Assembly (NCBI GenBank): GCA_011523705.1
Contig: WTGC01000093.1
Coordinates: 1-33,774 of the forward strand
DNA length: 33,774 bases
Direction of reading: 5' to 3'
Origin: Chloroflexota bacterium
Lineage (GTDB): Bacteria > Chloroflexota > Anaerolineae > Aggregatilineales > Phototrophicaceae
Position numbers and translations under genes: made by a program. The notes under the pieces were generated by a model. The model made no database searches. It was not told the DNA's origin and worked only from the letters and a program-made list of their open reading frames with translations. Shown one piece after another: positions 16,812 through 25,300 of the stretch; within the stretch, counting starts at the first letter, position 1; each line of letters opens with the position of its first letter.

Positions 16812-16866
16812 TTCGGGCAATTTGGATCACTTTCTGCTACAGTATTTCTTCCGAAGTCATGGGTTA

Positions 16867-17535
16867 TCACTGTATCCAATCAGGAACGTAGCCATAAATC
16901 GCGGTGAAAGCAGCCTTGTAGGCTTCGTACTCCTTTACGTATCTTTTGAACACACGCTCTGGGTTGAGGCGCTCTACAATTTCCAAACGTGGATCGTTGT
17001 CACCGTGACTTATCATCAGCGTCACATTATCGCGCCGATTGTTTAGCTCAAACACCTTGGCTTCGTCAAGCCGGATCATGACTCGCTGGCATACTTCCAG
17101 TATCTCTTCCCGAAGAGATTCAACGATTCGCTGCGCCGGCTCCCAACCCACGTTTAGTTCGCGCTCATAGTATTCATTGAGGGCGTCGCATCTTAGCACG
17201 AATGTACCCAGCAAGTCACTCGTCGTATCCACAAGCTTATGATGATTGTCGGCGGCACATGTATGTCGCCAGTAGTCCTTTAGGATTTCAAAGCTCACCT
17301 TGTCGTCTGGTGGATTTAGTCTTTGCAAATGCTCCTTGGCCGAGGCATGGAGACTGCTTTCTGTGTATGCCAATATAGACAAGTAACCCATGTATTCCGG
17401 TACATGCATCGTATAGGCGTAGAATGGATCGTCAGGAAAATCTAGTTGAAGGCTAGTAAAAGCATTGGCACAATCCCGATACATTTCCGTTTCCAACGCT
17501 TCAAAATCGAAATCAATCTCGTTCCTATCAGCCAT
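16867..17535 (-). CDS. DUF4303 family protein (middle array copy)
   Basis: A 222-residue soluble protein of unknown function, paralogous to its two neighbours. Visible family elements are the N-terminal DFDFEALETEMYRDCANAF helix, the LQLDFPDDPFYAYTM strand region, KDYWRHT near residue 88 and the C-terminal RLDEAKVFELNNRRDNVTL block, with LNPERVFKRYV near the end. Outside these blocks it shares little with the other copies by eye. Its DNA is clearly lower in GC than rimO or rodZ, with less biased third positions, which fits later arrival or relaxed selection. ATG 17535 sits in TGATG with AAGGAGG seven bases upstream. The stop is at 16867-16869, followed by an AT-rich 55 bases before spacer 1. 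Confidence 0.86.
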   Translation of the reverse strand: MADRNEIDFDFEALETEMYRDCANAFTSLQLDFPDDPFYAYTMHVPEYMGYLSILAYTESSLHASAKEHLQRLNPPDDKVSFEILKDYWRHTCAADNHHKLVDTTSDLLGTFVLRCDALNEYYERELNVGWEPAQRIVESLREEILEVCQRVMIRLDEAKVFELNNRRDNVTLMISHGDNDPRLEIVERLNPERVFKRYVKEYEAYKAAFTAIYGYVPDWIQ

Positions 17536-17637
17536 CACGCCCCCTCCTTCGTCGGCGGCAGACCCGCTTGCGTCACCTGCGCCATGCTCTCGCTGTCCAC
17601 CGTATTCTTGGCGCAGCCCAGGCTGAGCAGATAGTAG
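17535..17637 (-). repeat. Chimeric spacer 2: rimO head fused to rodZ tail
   Basis: Same structure as spacer 1. The minus strand reads HYYLLSLGCAKNTVDSE to SMAQV, then TQAGLPPTKEGA and TGA. About two positions differ from rimO over the rimO-like part. The base after CACC is T as in rimO, whereas spacer 1 has C as in rodZ, so the exact exchange point may differ slightly or the copies were partly converted. Upstream of it, 17638-17716 is AT-rich with nothing recognisable. Confidence 0.88.
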
Positions 17638-17716
17638 TGGTTACTTCGCTCTTTCGCTGAATTTGGCATGGAAAACTCATCGCGCTATTGAGACACAAAT
17701 TGATAAATCTGCAAAA

Positions 17717-18418
17717 TCAGTTGCCCCGGAGGATTCTCTCCGCTTCCAAGTGACGCTCATAATCCGCCATAAACTTTCTATGGACAATTACGGGATTCAA
17801 CTTATGCGTGTCGGCAAGCACGCCATCTGGGCTGAAATTGGAATCGTGGACGTGAATTCCCAGTGTGACATTGTCGCGGGAATTGGTCATCTCAAAGAGT
17901 TGGATTTGGTCCAATCGTCTGAGGGCGTTTATGAATCTGGTTCTGATTTCTCTTTCAAATGGCTCGATTAACCTTTCCCATTCCGCGTCCGTATCCTCGT
18001 AAGGTACGCTACTGTACGCGTCACTGACCTCCACCAAGTCCGTTGAGCGCTCAGTATGGTCGCGCATCATTGCGTTGGCGCTCGCAAGCAGTGGTGCGTA
18101 ATTCTGCATAAGCTTCCATTCGCGAAAGAAATAGTATTCTTCCACGATGGGGCGCAAGTATGCCCTACAGAGTTCATCATCGGCGTCTCTAAACTGCTGA
18201 TCGTACTTTCGATTGTCATCAACCCGCCTCGCCAAGCCCTCTTCCGAATTGGCGGTGATCGTGACATCGTAGTAGTGGTCATTCGACATTAAGGCGAATC
18301 CATAAAAGGTCTCATGCTGAAAGTCACGCTGCAGATTTTCGAATGCCTGGCGGGCGCCTGTGTAAATCGCCTCTTCCAGCGCGTCGTAATCGAAGTCAAG
18401 TTCCAGTTTCGCTGTCAT
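17717..18418 (-). CDS. DUF4303 family protein (array copy next to rodZ-like gene)
   Basis: A 233-residue soluble protein and the best match to the DUF4303 pattern. DFDYDALEEAIYTGARQAFE is followed by RDFQHETFYGFALMSNDHYYD and TITANSEEGLARRV, a typical 'ANTEEGL' element; the C-terminal RLDQIQLFEMTNSRDNVTL is followed by KLNPVIVHRKFMADYE. No enzymatic motif is evident. The ATG at 18418 shares bases with the rodZ-like stop (TGATG), and that gene's last codons provide AAGGAGG, so translation is probably coupled. Because it touches the intact rodZ-like gene, this copy may occupy the ancestral position. GC content is visibly lower than in rodZ or rimO. Confidence 0.88.
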   Translation of the reverse strand: MTAKLELDFDYDALEEAIYTGARQAFENLQRDFQHETFYGFALMSNDHYYDVTITANSEEGLARRVDDNRKYDQQFRDADDELCRAYLRPIVEEYYFFREWKLMQNYAPLLASANAMMRDHTERSTDLVEVSDAYSSVPYEDTDAEWERLIEPFEREIRTRFINALRRLDQIQLFEMTNSRDNVTLGIHVHDSNFSPDGVLADTHKLNPVIVHRKFMADYERHLEAERILRGN

Positions 18419-19530
18419 CAAGCCCCCTCCTTCGTCGGCGGCAAACCCGCCTGCGTCACCCGCGGCGGCAAGATCGCCGTCGGCGGACCCGGCGTCGGCG
18501 TCGCGCTCGGCAGCGGCGTAATCGTCGGCCAGGGCGTGTAGGTCAGAGTCGGCACCGGCGTGGCGCTTGGAATCAGCGTTTCGCTCGGCGTCGGGCTCGG
18601 TCCCTCGGTCGCCGCCGGCTCAACCTCAGCAGCGACCACTGCCACTTCCGCCGTCGGAGGAATCGGCGTCGCCGCCCCGGCCGGCCCCAATTCTACAATC
18701 GCTTCACTCGCCGTGAAACGGATATCGGCTCGCTGCCCGCGCCCGCCGATCGGCCCTTGCTGCTGCCCATTCCAGACCACATCCAGCGCCATCGCGTTGG
18801 CCGCCGCCAGTTTGACGTCATTCACCGCGTTATACTCCAGCAGCGTCTCCGGCGCCGCAATGCCACTGAATTGCTCGATGCCATCCACTTCTACACTCAG
18901 CCAACTGCGCTGCGTCAGCAAGACGCTGACCAGGATGCCGCTGCCGCCGTACTGCGCCCGATTGGAAGCGGTCGGCGCGCTGGCCACCACTTCCGTCGGC
19001 GCCGGAGGCTCGGTTGCCGTCGGCGGCGGGTCGGTCGCTTCGGCTGCCCCTGCGGGCGCGATGATATTCTCAATGCCGACCAGCTCAATCGTCACATAGG
19101 CGATGATGGCGATGGCCGCCGCGGAAAAGAGCAGGAGCAGCATCAGCCGAAGCAGACTGCCGCAAGTGGAGGAGCGGCGCTCCGCCAGCTGCATTTCCTG
19201 CATCGGCTGGGTCGAGCTGAGGACGCGCTCCGCCTCCGCTTCTTCCCGCCGTCGCCGCCGTCCGCGCCGCCGCCGCCCTTTCTCCTGCGCCAGCCGCATC
19301 TGGTCATAGAGCTGCAGCACATCCTCTTCGTCCAGCTCGAGGAAGCGCCCGTATATCCGCAGCATGCCGCGGACTTGAATCTCCGGCACGCCGGCGATCT
19401 CGAATTCGCCCGCTTCAAACGCTTCCAGGAAGGGCTGGCGAATCCTCAGCGTGGCGACCGCCTCTTCAATTTTTATCTCGTTCGCTTCGCGCGCTTCACG
19501 CAGAATCTGCCCGAGGGAGTAGGCGTCCAT
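18418..19530 (-). CDS. RodZ-like helix-turn-helix membrane protein with Pro/Thr-rich C-terminal tail
   Basis: A single-pass membrane protein resembling RodZ, which in rods links MreB to the cell-wall machinery. The 370 residues comprise an HTH_25-type N-terminal domain (about 1-75; LGQILREAREANEIKIEEA, then RIYGRFLEL), a very basic juxtamembrane stretch (about 84-97, RRRRGRRRRR), one membrane segment (about 127-150), and an extracytoplasmic DUF4115-like beta domain (about 195-285, SWLSVEVDGIEQFSG). A long Thr/Pro tail (about 295-358) precedes the last 14 residues, VTQAGLPPTKEGA. The family call is good; partnership with MreB is not shown here. ATG 19530 starts the gene 113 bases after rplI. 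Its 3' end doubles as the ribosome-binding site of the first DUF4303 gene and is copied in the spacers. Confidence 0.85.
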   Translation of the reverse strand: MDAYSLGQILREAREANEIKIEEAVATLRIRQPFLEAFEAGEFEIAGVPEIQVRGMLRIYGRFLELDEEDVLQLYDQMRLAQEKGRRRRGRRRRREEAEAERVLSSTQPMQEMQLAERRSSTCGSLLRLMLLLLFSAAAIAIIAYVTIELVGIENIIAPAGAAEATDPPPTATEPPAPTEVVASAPTASNRAQYGGSGILVSVLLTQRSWLSVEVDGIEQFSGIAAPETLLEYNAVNDVKLAAANAMALDVVWNGQQQGPIGGRGQRADIRFTASEAIVELGPAGAATPIPPTAEVAVVAAEVEPAATEGPSPTPSETLIPSATPVPTLTYTPWPTITPLPSATPTPGPPTAILPPRVTQAGLPPTKEGA

Positions 19531-19643
19531 CAGCTATGACGACCCTCAATCAAAAAAAACCCGTCGTCAAGTATAACCTGTGACTAACGGGGCGATATCT
19601 TTCGTTTTGCGTGGCAGTCCAGGGATGCTGACGCGTCTGACCC

Positions 19644-20297
19644 TTACTCCTTGCTCGTCATGACCTCCAGCTCGAGGTCCGATTCTTCTTCGGCGGCCGC
19701 TTCTTCCGCTGGCGTTTCGGCCGCTGCGCCGCCCTCCGCCTCTTCTGCCGATTCGTCTTCGGCCGAGGTCGCGTAGCGGAAGCCCTCCGCCATGATATCC
19801 TCAGCGCTGACCATCTCGCCGCGTTCGCGCGCCGCCAGGAATTCCGGCAAATCGTCTTCCGGCACAATCGTAACCGTCAGCGTGGGCGCGATCTCCGTGC
19901 CCAGGCGGACCGCCACCTGATGAGTGCCCACTTCGCGCAGCGATTGCTGGCTGATGCGCCGCCGATTGATATCGACGCTGGTGACGCGATCCAGCTCTTC
20001 GGCGATTTCCTGCGTCGTCACCGAGCCGAAGAGCTTGCCGGTGGAGGCCGCGCGCCGCCCGAAAATCAACTCGACGCCGTCAATCTGATGCGCCAGGTCG
20101 TTGAGCATGTTATTGTATTGCGCCTTGCGCGCTTCGACATTTTGGCGGACCGTCTCCGTCTGTCGCAGCGCCGATGTCGACGCCTGCACCGCCATCTTGC
20201 GGGGAATCAGGTAATTGCGCGCGAAGCCATCGGCCACCTTGACCACTTCGCCCGCGACCCCGTGCTTGTACAAATCTTGAAGTAAGATAACTTGCAT
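19644..20297 (-). CDS. rplI: Ribosomal protein bL9 with long acidic C-terminal extension
   Basis: Structural protein of the 50S subunit that binds 23S rRNA near the L1 stalk base. MQVILLQDLYKHGVAGEVVKVADGFARNYLIPRKMA is the bL9 N-terminal domain (residues 1-36), followed by the long connecting helix and the C-terminal domain ending near residue 150 (VTIVPEDDLPEFL). The product is 217 residues, whereas bL9 is usually near 150. The extra ~65 residues are Glu/Ala-rich and acidic (AEDESAEEAEGGAAAE...). ATG 20297 fits the conserved start and is preceded by GAGGGACGAGAG; the upstream open frame is not conserved-looking. A good promoter lies 67 bases upstream. The rpsF/ssb/rpsR neighbours common elsewhere are absent. 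Confidence 0.94.
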   Translation of the reverse strand: MQVILLQDLYKHGVAGEVVKVADGFARNYLIPRKMAVQASTSALRQTETVRQNVEARKAQYNNMLNDLAHQIDGVELIFGRRAASTGKLFGSVTTQEIAEELDRVTSVDINRRRISQQSLREVGTHQVAVRLGTEIAPTLTVTIVPEDDLPEFLAARERGEMVSAEDIMAEGFRYATSAEDESAEEAEGGAAAETPAEEAAAEEESDLELEVMTSKE

Positions 20298-20363
20298 CTC
20301 TCGTCCCTCGCTACCTCGCCGTCGTACGCCGCGGAGGCAGTCTTCCATAGAGTAAACTGGTAT

Positions 20364-20391
20364 ATTATAGCCACATCGCCGACCCTGCCAA
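20364..20391 (-). promoter_or_regulatory. Sigma70-type promoter for rplI
   Basis: On the minus strand TTGGCA (20386-20391) is separated by 16 bases from a perfect TATAAT (20364-20369). The predicted start would give a leader of about 60 bases before rplI ATG 20297. It probably drives rplI and, by read-through, the rodZ-DUF4303-rimO run. Confidence 0.75.
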
Positions 20392-20454
20392 GTGGCAATC
20401 CATGCTCGGGAATCAGTGGACATGAATCGACGCAAGGCACAGATAACAATCACT

Positions 20455-20503
20455 GAGTCCTCTGTGCTCTCTGTGTTACTACTTGTCCTCTGTGGTGAAG
20501 AAT
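20455..20503 (+). repeat. CTCTGTG-type intergenic repeat, copy 1
   Basis: The stretch carries repeated CTCTGTG words and ends in CCTCTGTGGTGAA, matching the element at 30989-31019. It lies upstream of murJ in the divergent rplI/murJ region. Its function is unknown. Confidence 0.6.
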
Positions 20504-20585
20504 GTATAGCTCTCAACGTAGTGCATTTCTCGACCTACGCGCCACCGCCTCAATTCCCGCCATCGGCTGCGGCCAAGGCATCACA

Positions 20586-22220
20586 ATGAGCCAAAGCGAC
20601 GCGCTGGACAATCGAGAGATTATCGAAAAAGCGCTGATTGTGCTCGTCGGATTTCTGGCGAGTGGCTTGCTCGGATTGCTGCGGCTTGCTGTGGTCGGCG
20701 CCCAATTCGGCACCGGCGCCGCCTATGACGCCTTCGCCGCCGCCCAGCAATTGCCCGAGTCCGTCTTCGTGCTGGTGGCCGGGGGCGCGCTCGGTTCGTC
20801 CTTCATCCCCATCTACGCCAAATATCGCGTCATCGACCAGGAAGCGGCATCGCGCCTCGCAAGCGCTGTCATGACGCTGTCCGCGGCCGGCGCCGCCCTG
20901 CTAGGCCTGCTCGTGCATGTCTTCGCGCCGCCGCTGGTGACGCTCCTCCTCTACCGCGATCGCTCGCCCCAGGAACAGCAGTTGATGATCGACATGATCC
21001 GCCTGATGATGCTGACGCCTTTCATCTTCAGCATCAGCGGCCTGTTGATGGGTTTGTTGCAATCGCACGCCGCTTTCTGGCTGCCCGCCATCGCCATCAG
21101 CATGAACAATATCGGCATCATCATCGGCGCCCTCGTCATCGCGCCTCTGCTTTCGCCCCATCCGGACGTGGGGCAGGTCGGCGAGCTCAACATCATGGGT
21201 TTGGCTTACGGCGCTGTCTTGAGCGCGCTGCTGCATCTGCTGGTCCAGCTGCCCGGCGTCATCAAGCTGCCGACCCGCCTGCGCCCCCTGCTATCGCTGC
21301 GCATCCCGGGCTTGCTGGATGTCTTGCGCCTGATGCTGCCGCGCGTTTTCGCTCTCGCCGTCGTGCAGATCAACTTCCACGTCAATATCATCCTTGCCAA
21401 CACCATGGTCGCTGGCAGCGTCGGCGCCATCCGTTACGCCTTCATGCTGACATTCTTCGTGCTCGGCGTCATCGCCCAGAGCCAGGGCTCGGCTGTCTTC
21501 CCCTCCCTGGCCGCGCTTCAGGCCGAGGGCGATTATGATGGCTTCAAAGACCGGCTCTCCCGCGCCATGCGCAATGTGCTCTGTCTGTCTTTTCCCGCTT
21601 CGACCCTGCTGATCATCCTGGGCGAACCGCTGGTCAGCGTGCTGCAACGCGGCGAGTGGACCAGCGCCAGCACCAGCGCGGTCGCCTGGGCGATGGGCTT
21701 CTACGCCATTGGCATCGCCGGCTTCGCTCTGCTTGAAGTACTTTCGCGCGCATTCTATGCTCTCGAAGACAGTCGAACACCGGCCATTGCCGGCGCCCTC
21801 GCCATGCTCAGCAATCTCGCGCTGAATCTCATCTTCATCCAGTTCATCGGCGATCCTGACAGCCTGGCTCGCGGCGCATTCGCTGGGTTGGCGCTCGCCA
21901 ATGCGCTGACCACCATCGTCGAAGCCTTGGCGCTCTGGTGGCTGATCCGCCGCCGCCTGGGAATGCTCGGCTCGACGCCCGGCATCCACGACCGCGAAAT
22001 ACTCACCAGCGCCGGCGGCAGTTTATTGCTCTCGCTGCTGATGGGCATTGCTCTGTGGCTCTTGACGGGGGCAATGCCCGCTGGTGGCTTGACGCTGGCG
22101 CTCAGCGGCTGCGCCCTGTCTGGCCTGATCTTCTTCGGCGGCGGCTACCTGTTCAACATCAGCGAGATTCGCCCCTTGCTCGAACCCTTTGTCCGCCGCC
22201 TGCTGCCACCAGGCCGATGA
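20586..22220 (+). CDS. murJ: Lipid II flippase MurJ (MviN family)
   Basis: Polytopic MOP-superfamily exporter that flips lipid II across the membrane for peptidoglycan synthesis. The 544-residue product shows about 14 hydrophobic segments. ASGLLGLLRLAVVGAQFGTG and AYDAFAAAQQLPESVFVLVAGGALGSSFIPIY match the MurJ N-terminal signature, and ARGAFAGLALANALTTI near the end is typical. Conserved charged residues include Arg in the GLLRLAV segment and the RAFYALEDSRTPAIAG motif of the family's middle. An in-frame ATG at 20502 would add 28 residues that include repeat sequence, so ATG 20586 is preferred, although only a weak AAGG precedes it. Together with the RodZ-like gene on the other strand this makes a small envelope-biogenesis neighbourhood. 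It stands alone on the plus strand. Confidence 0.9.
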   Translation: MSQSDALDNREIIEKALIVLVGFLASGLLGLLRLAVVGAQFGTGAAYDAFAAAQQLPESVFVLVAGGALGSSFIPIYAKYRVIDQEAASRLASAVMTLSAAGAALLGLLVHVFAPPLVTLLLYRDRSPQEQQLMIDMIRLMMLTPFIFSISGLLMGLLQSHAAFWLPAIAISMNNIGIIIGALVIAPLLSPHPDVGQVGELNIMGLAYGAVLSALLHLLVQLPGVIKLPTRLRPLLSLRIPGLLDVLRLMLPRVFALAVVQINFHVNIILANTMVAGSVGAIRYAFMLTFFVLGVIAQSQGSAVFPSLAALQAEGDYDGFKDRLSRAMRNVLCLSFPASTLLIILGEPLVSVLQRGEWTSASTSAVAWAMGFYAIGIAGFALLEVLSRAFYALEDSRTPAIAGALAMLSNLALNLIFIQFIGDPDSLARGAFAGLALANALTTIVEALALWWLIRRRLGMLGSTPGIHDREILTSAGGSLLLSLLMGIALWLLTGAMPAGGLTLALSGCALSGLIFFGGGYLFNISEIRPLLEPFVRRLLPPGR

Positions 22221-22232
22221 TCGAATGCGCTG

Positions 22233-22286
22233 CGTAGGTCAAGTAGACACTGACCGCTGACACAGGCGGATGGGGAAGGCCCGGGG
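22233..22286 (+). repeat. CGTAGGTC/TAGACACTGACCGC repeat, plus-strand copy
   Basis: CGTAGGTC followed by TAGACACTGACCGC and, further on, GGGAAGGCCCGGGG recur in inverted orientation at 33715-33766. The copy starts 13 bases after the murJ stop. Parts are GC-rich and could fold, but no clear single hairpin spans the element. Confidence 0.65.
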
Positions 22287-22307
22287 GTTGGCGGTGCAGG
22301 CCCGCCG

Positions 22308-25300
22308 CTACCCGCAAGCCCCCTGCGGCGTCACATAATGGGCGCTGACCCAACCCAGCGTCCCGTAATAATCGACCTTGAACCAGTCGGCCGTCCGCTC
22401 CAGCGCCGTCAGCGTCACGCCATCGGGCAGCCAGCCGGCAATGTCGTTGCCCCAGCGGTCCACAAAATGCAGGCGCTCCCCGCCAGGCGCGTCGCGGAAG
22501 TTGAGCACGTGATTCAGCGTTACCATGCAGACGCCAAGCGGCCGGCTGGCGACGCCGGCGGCCGGCGCGAGCGTGGAGGGCTCGCCCGGCACGAGTATGA
22601 CAATGCCCGGTCCCGTGACTAACGCGCAGGTCTGGCTCCCCAGCGTGTAAGACAACAGGGGCTTTTCCTCACCCGCGTCGTACAGGGATTCCAACTGCGC
22701 CAAGGACCCGAAGCCCTCCAGGCAGACTTCGGCGACGATTTCCGCCGGACCCCGTATTTCAACCGCGCCGTTAGCGCGCCGATCCAGCGCCGAGGTCTGG
22801 CCCACATTGGCGGCGCGAATTTCACGGACTTGGATGCCGGGGCTGTCGCTTTTCACCGTGACGCCGTCCGCAAGGGAGCGGAAATCTTGCGTCGGCGGCA
22901 GCGGGCCCACGGTCGCGGTCATCGTCGCGGTCCTCGTCGGCGTCGCAATCCATTCGGTCGGATCGCCCGGCATCAAGACCACCAAGCCCGCCCGTGTGAC
23001 CCGCGCGCAGGTCTTGCCGTCGCGCAATGTGGATCGCAAAGGCCTTGCCTCGCGCCAGTTGTAGACGGAATCCAGCCAGAATAACGAGCCGCGGCCGGCA
23101 AAGCAGACCTCGGCCACGATGTACGCCGGGCCTCCGATGTCAATCAAGCCCAGGGCGCCCAGGTCCAGCACCGAGCGCAAGCCGATGCCGGCGCTGCGCA
23201 CCGCGCGAAATTGAATCCCTTGGCTGTCGCTGATCAAGGTGTCGCAATTGGGCCAGCGCCAATGGTCATCGGTCAGGACGGGCCGGAGGCCCGGGCTGCA
23301 GGTCGCGCTCGCCGCCGCGACGGGAACCGCCTGCCTGCCGCCTGTCCGCGCCGCTATCGCCAGGGCCGTCTCCCGCCAACCGGGCCGCTCGCGCGCCTGC
23401 CTGCGGGTAAGGCCATCGCCATCATCGTCGCTATCGTCATCCCGATGATCCCGATCATCCCGATCATCCCCCGGCCCGCGCGCAGCCGCCGTCCCCGATT
23501 GAGTCGCGGTTGCCGTCTCCGTTTGAGTCGCGGTTGCCGTCGGCGTCGGCGTGTCTGGCGGGGACGCCGCCGCGCACACGGCCTCATCCAGCGGCGCGAT
23601 GATGGCAGGACCGGGCGCCGGCAGCACACTCAGCGTCACCGCCGCCCCTTTCATAACACCGCCAAAAGTCGCGCAGGCGGTCACCGTGTATACCCCGCCG
23701 GCGGCTACCGCGCGCGAGGAGCGCCCGGCGCTGCATGAAAATGACGCGCCGCCAATGTTGCAGCTAAAACTGACGACTTTGCTGGAGCTGAGTTCATACC
23801 AAAAGAGCCCAGTCCCATAAACATAAGACATGTTGTCGAGCGTGACCGTAAAGGGCGCGAGCGTGAGCCCGGGGCTGCTGGTTCCGCTGAAGACGAAGGT
23901 CTCCCATAGCGACCAGGCGCTCTGCCTGTCATTTTGCACCGCGCGAATGCGAGCGCTGTACTGCTCGCCGTTGACGCAGCAATTGCTGGCGCTGGCATGG
24001 GAGGTGAAGTTGACCGTCGTGACCTGCCCCAAGGCCAAGGTCGTGGTCGCGCCCGCGCTGCCCACCCGCAGTTCAATCTCGTAGCCGGTGGCGCCGGCGA
24101 CCGCGTCCCAGGTCGCGACGCCGGTGAGAGGGGCGACCGCAAGATTGCCCGGCGGCGCCGCGCCTATCTCCGGCGTGGGGGGTGGTGGCGGCGTCGCCGT
24201 CGCCGCGCTGTTCCCATCGGCGGAGATGAAGATCTTATTGCTTACGCTGACGCTGTTGCCGCTAACACTGTATGACGCCACAAAGGTATAGACGCCGCCA
24301 GCATCCACTTCAATATACGATAACTGATCGTGGAAGCAAGTTAAGCCTGCGATATCCTCATCAAAAGCGAGGCTGCACGTCCCGTTGGAAAACGGTCTGG
24401 GACCAGTCGCTATGTTATAATATACTCTTCGCAGCGTTGAATTGTACACAAACTCCTTAAAGGATATCGTGAGCGTCGGGCAGGGTTTGGTGAAGTCTTG
24501 CTCGCCGATGGCGGTTTCGCCGCCGATCGTAACTTTCGCTCTGATGGTGAGCGCACCGCACCAATCTGTAATACTTTGAGAAACGCCGGTACCAATTGGG
24601 CAGTTAAATTCGCCGCTATGTAGCTGTGGGTTACCGTCTGCGTCGGCATTCGGGATTAACTTATCGTAGACGAAGCACACCGGAATTCCGCCGCCGCTTT
24701 TATTGACCTCTGTGTTGACAAGAATGCGGTCAATGCTCGCATTGTACTGCAAGCTCGTGAAGCTGAGTTGCAGCGCAGGATCCACCGTCATGCTGCTCCC
24801 GTCGGCGGAGATGGTAATAAGCCTGCCCCAGCTGGCGGTCGCGCCGTAGCGTGACCCCGCCACGTGAAATGTGTAGCTGCCGCCGGCTGTGACACTGAAT
24901 TCTTTGGCTACACCGGGCTGGCAGGAGGTCGCGCTCGCGCCATCAATCGCGCAAGTGGCGGTTGTGTCGTGAAGATTCGCCGCCGTCGTATAGGAGACTT
25001 TTCGCGCGGTTGCGTCGTACGTGAATGTGGCGGACACCTCCAGGTCCGGGCAGGGCTTTGTAAACGAATGGGACCTGCTATAGTGCGCAAACTTAATCGT
25101 CGCCACGAGCAATAGTCTGGGGTTGCCTGTGTCGACGTCTCCGCAAATCTTCTCGCCAACTGTGAATCCCCACAAGGTTGTTAGATTACAGGTGATGTTG
25201 CCGTACACGTTAGCGCCCGCCGCCAGTTTGCAAGTAAAGGCGCCATCCCCGATGTTGCTGCGCACCCCAAATACTACCTGATCCGATGACGCAACATACC

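Larger units (their letters stand above)
15871..18464 (-). repeat. Tandem triplication of a ~0.85 kb unit (rodZ tail + DUF4303 gene + rimO head)
   Basis: The 8-base word CACCYGCG, as written on the plus strand, occurs at 15871 in rimO, at 16737 and 17574 in the spacers and at 18457 in the rodZ-like gene. It marks three consecutive units of about 866, 837 and 883 bases. On the minus strand each unit reads: last ~14 codons of the rodZ-like gene, a DUF4303 gene, the first ~30 codons of rimO. The two internal junctions fuse rimO codons (SESMAQ/RV) in frame to rodZ codons (VTQAGLPP). The simplest origin is recombination at the CACCYGCG microhomology in an ancestral rodZ-DUF4303-rimO order, followed by divergence or replacement of the genes inside. 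Confidence 0.9.

Noticed and set aside
16590..16830. In-frame N-terminal extension of the rimO-proximal DUF4303 gene
   Set aside because: It reads the rimO-like spacer in the wrong frame. The AAGGAGG-spaced ATG at 16698 matches the other two copies.
18343..19539. 398-codon plus-strand Arg-rich open frame
   Set aside because: It is the complement of the RodZ-like gene; the Arg-rich translation comes from GC-rich antisense codons.
19540..19600. Intrinsic terminator between rplI and the RodZ-like gene
   Set aside because: A run of eight T (minus strand) follows only a short GACGAC/GTCGTC pairing that spans the run, not a stem before it.
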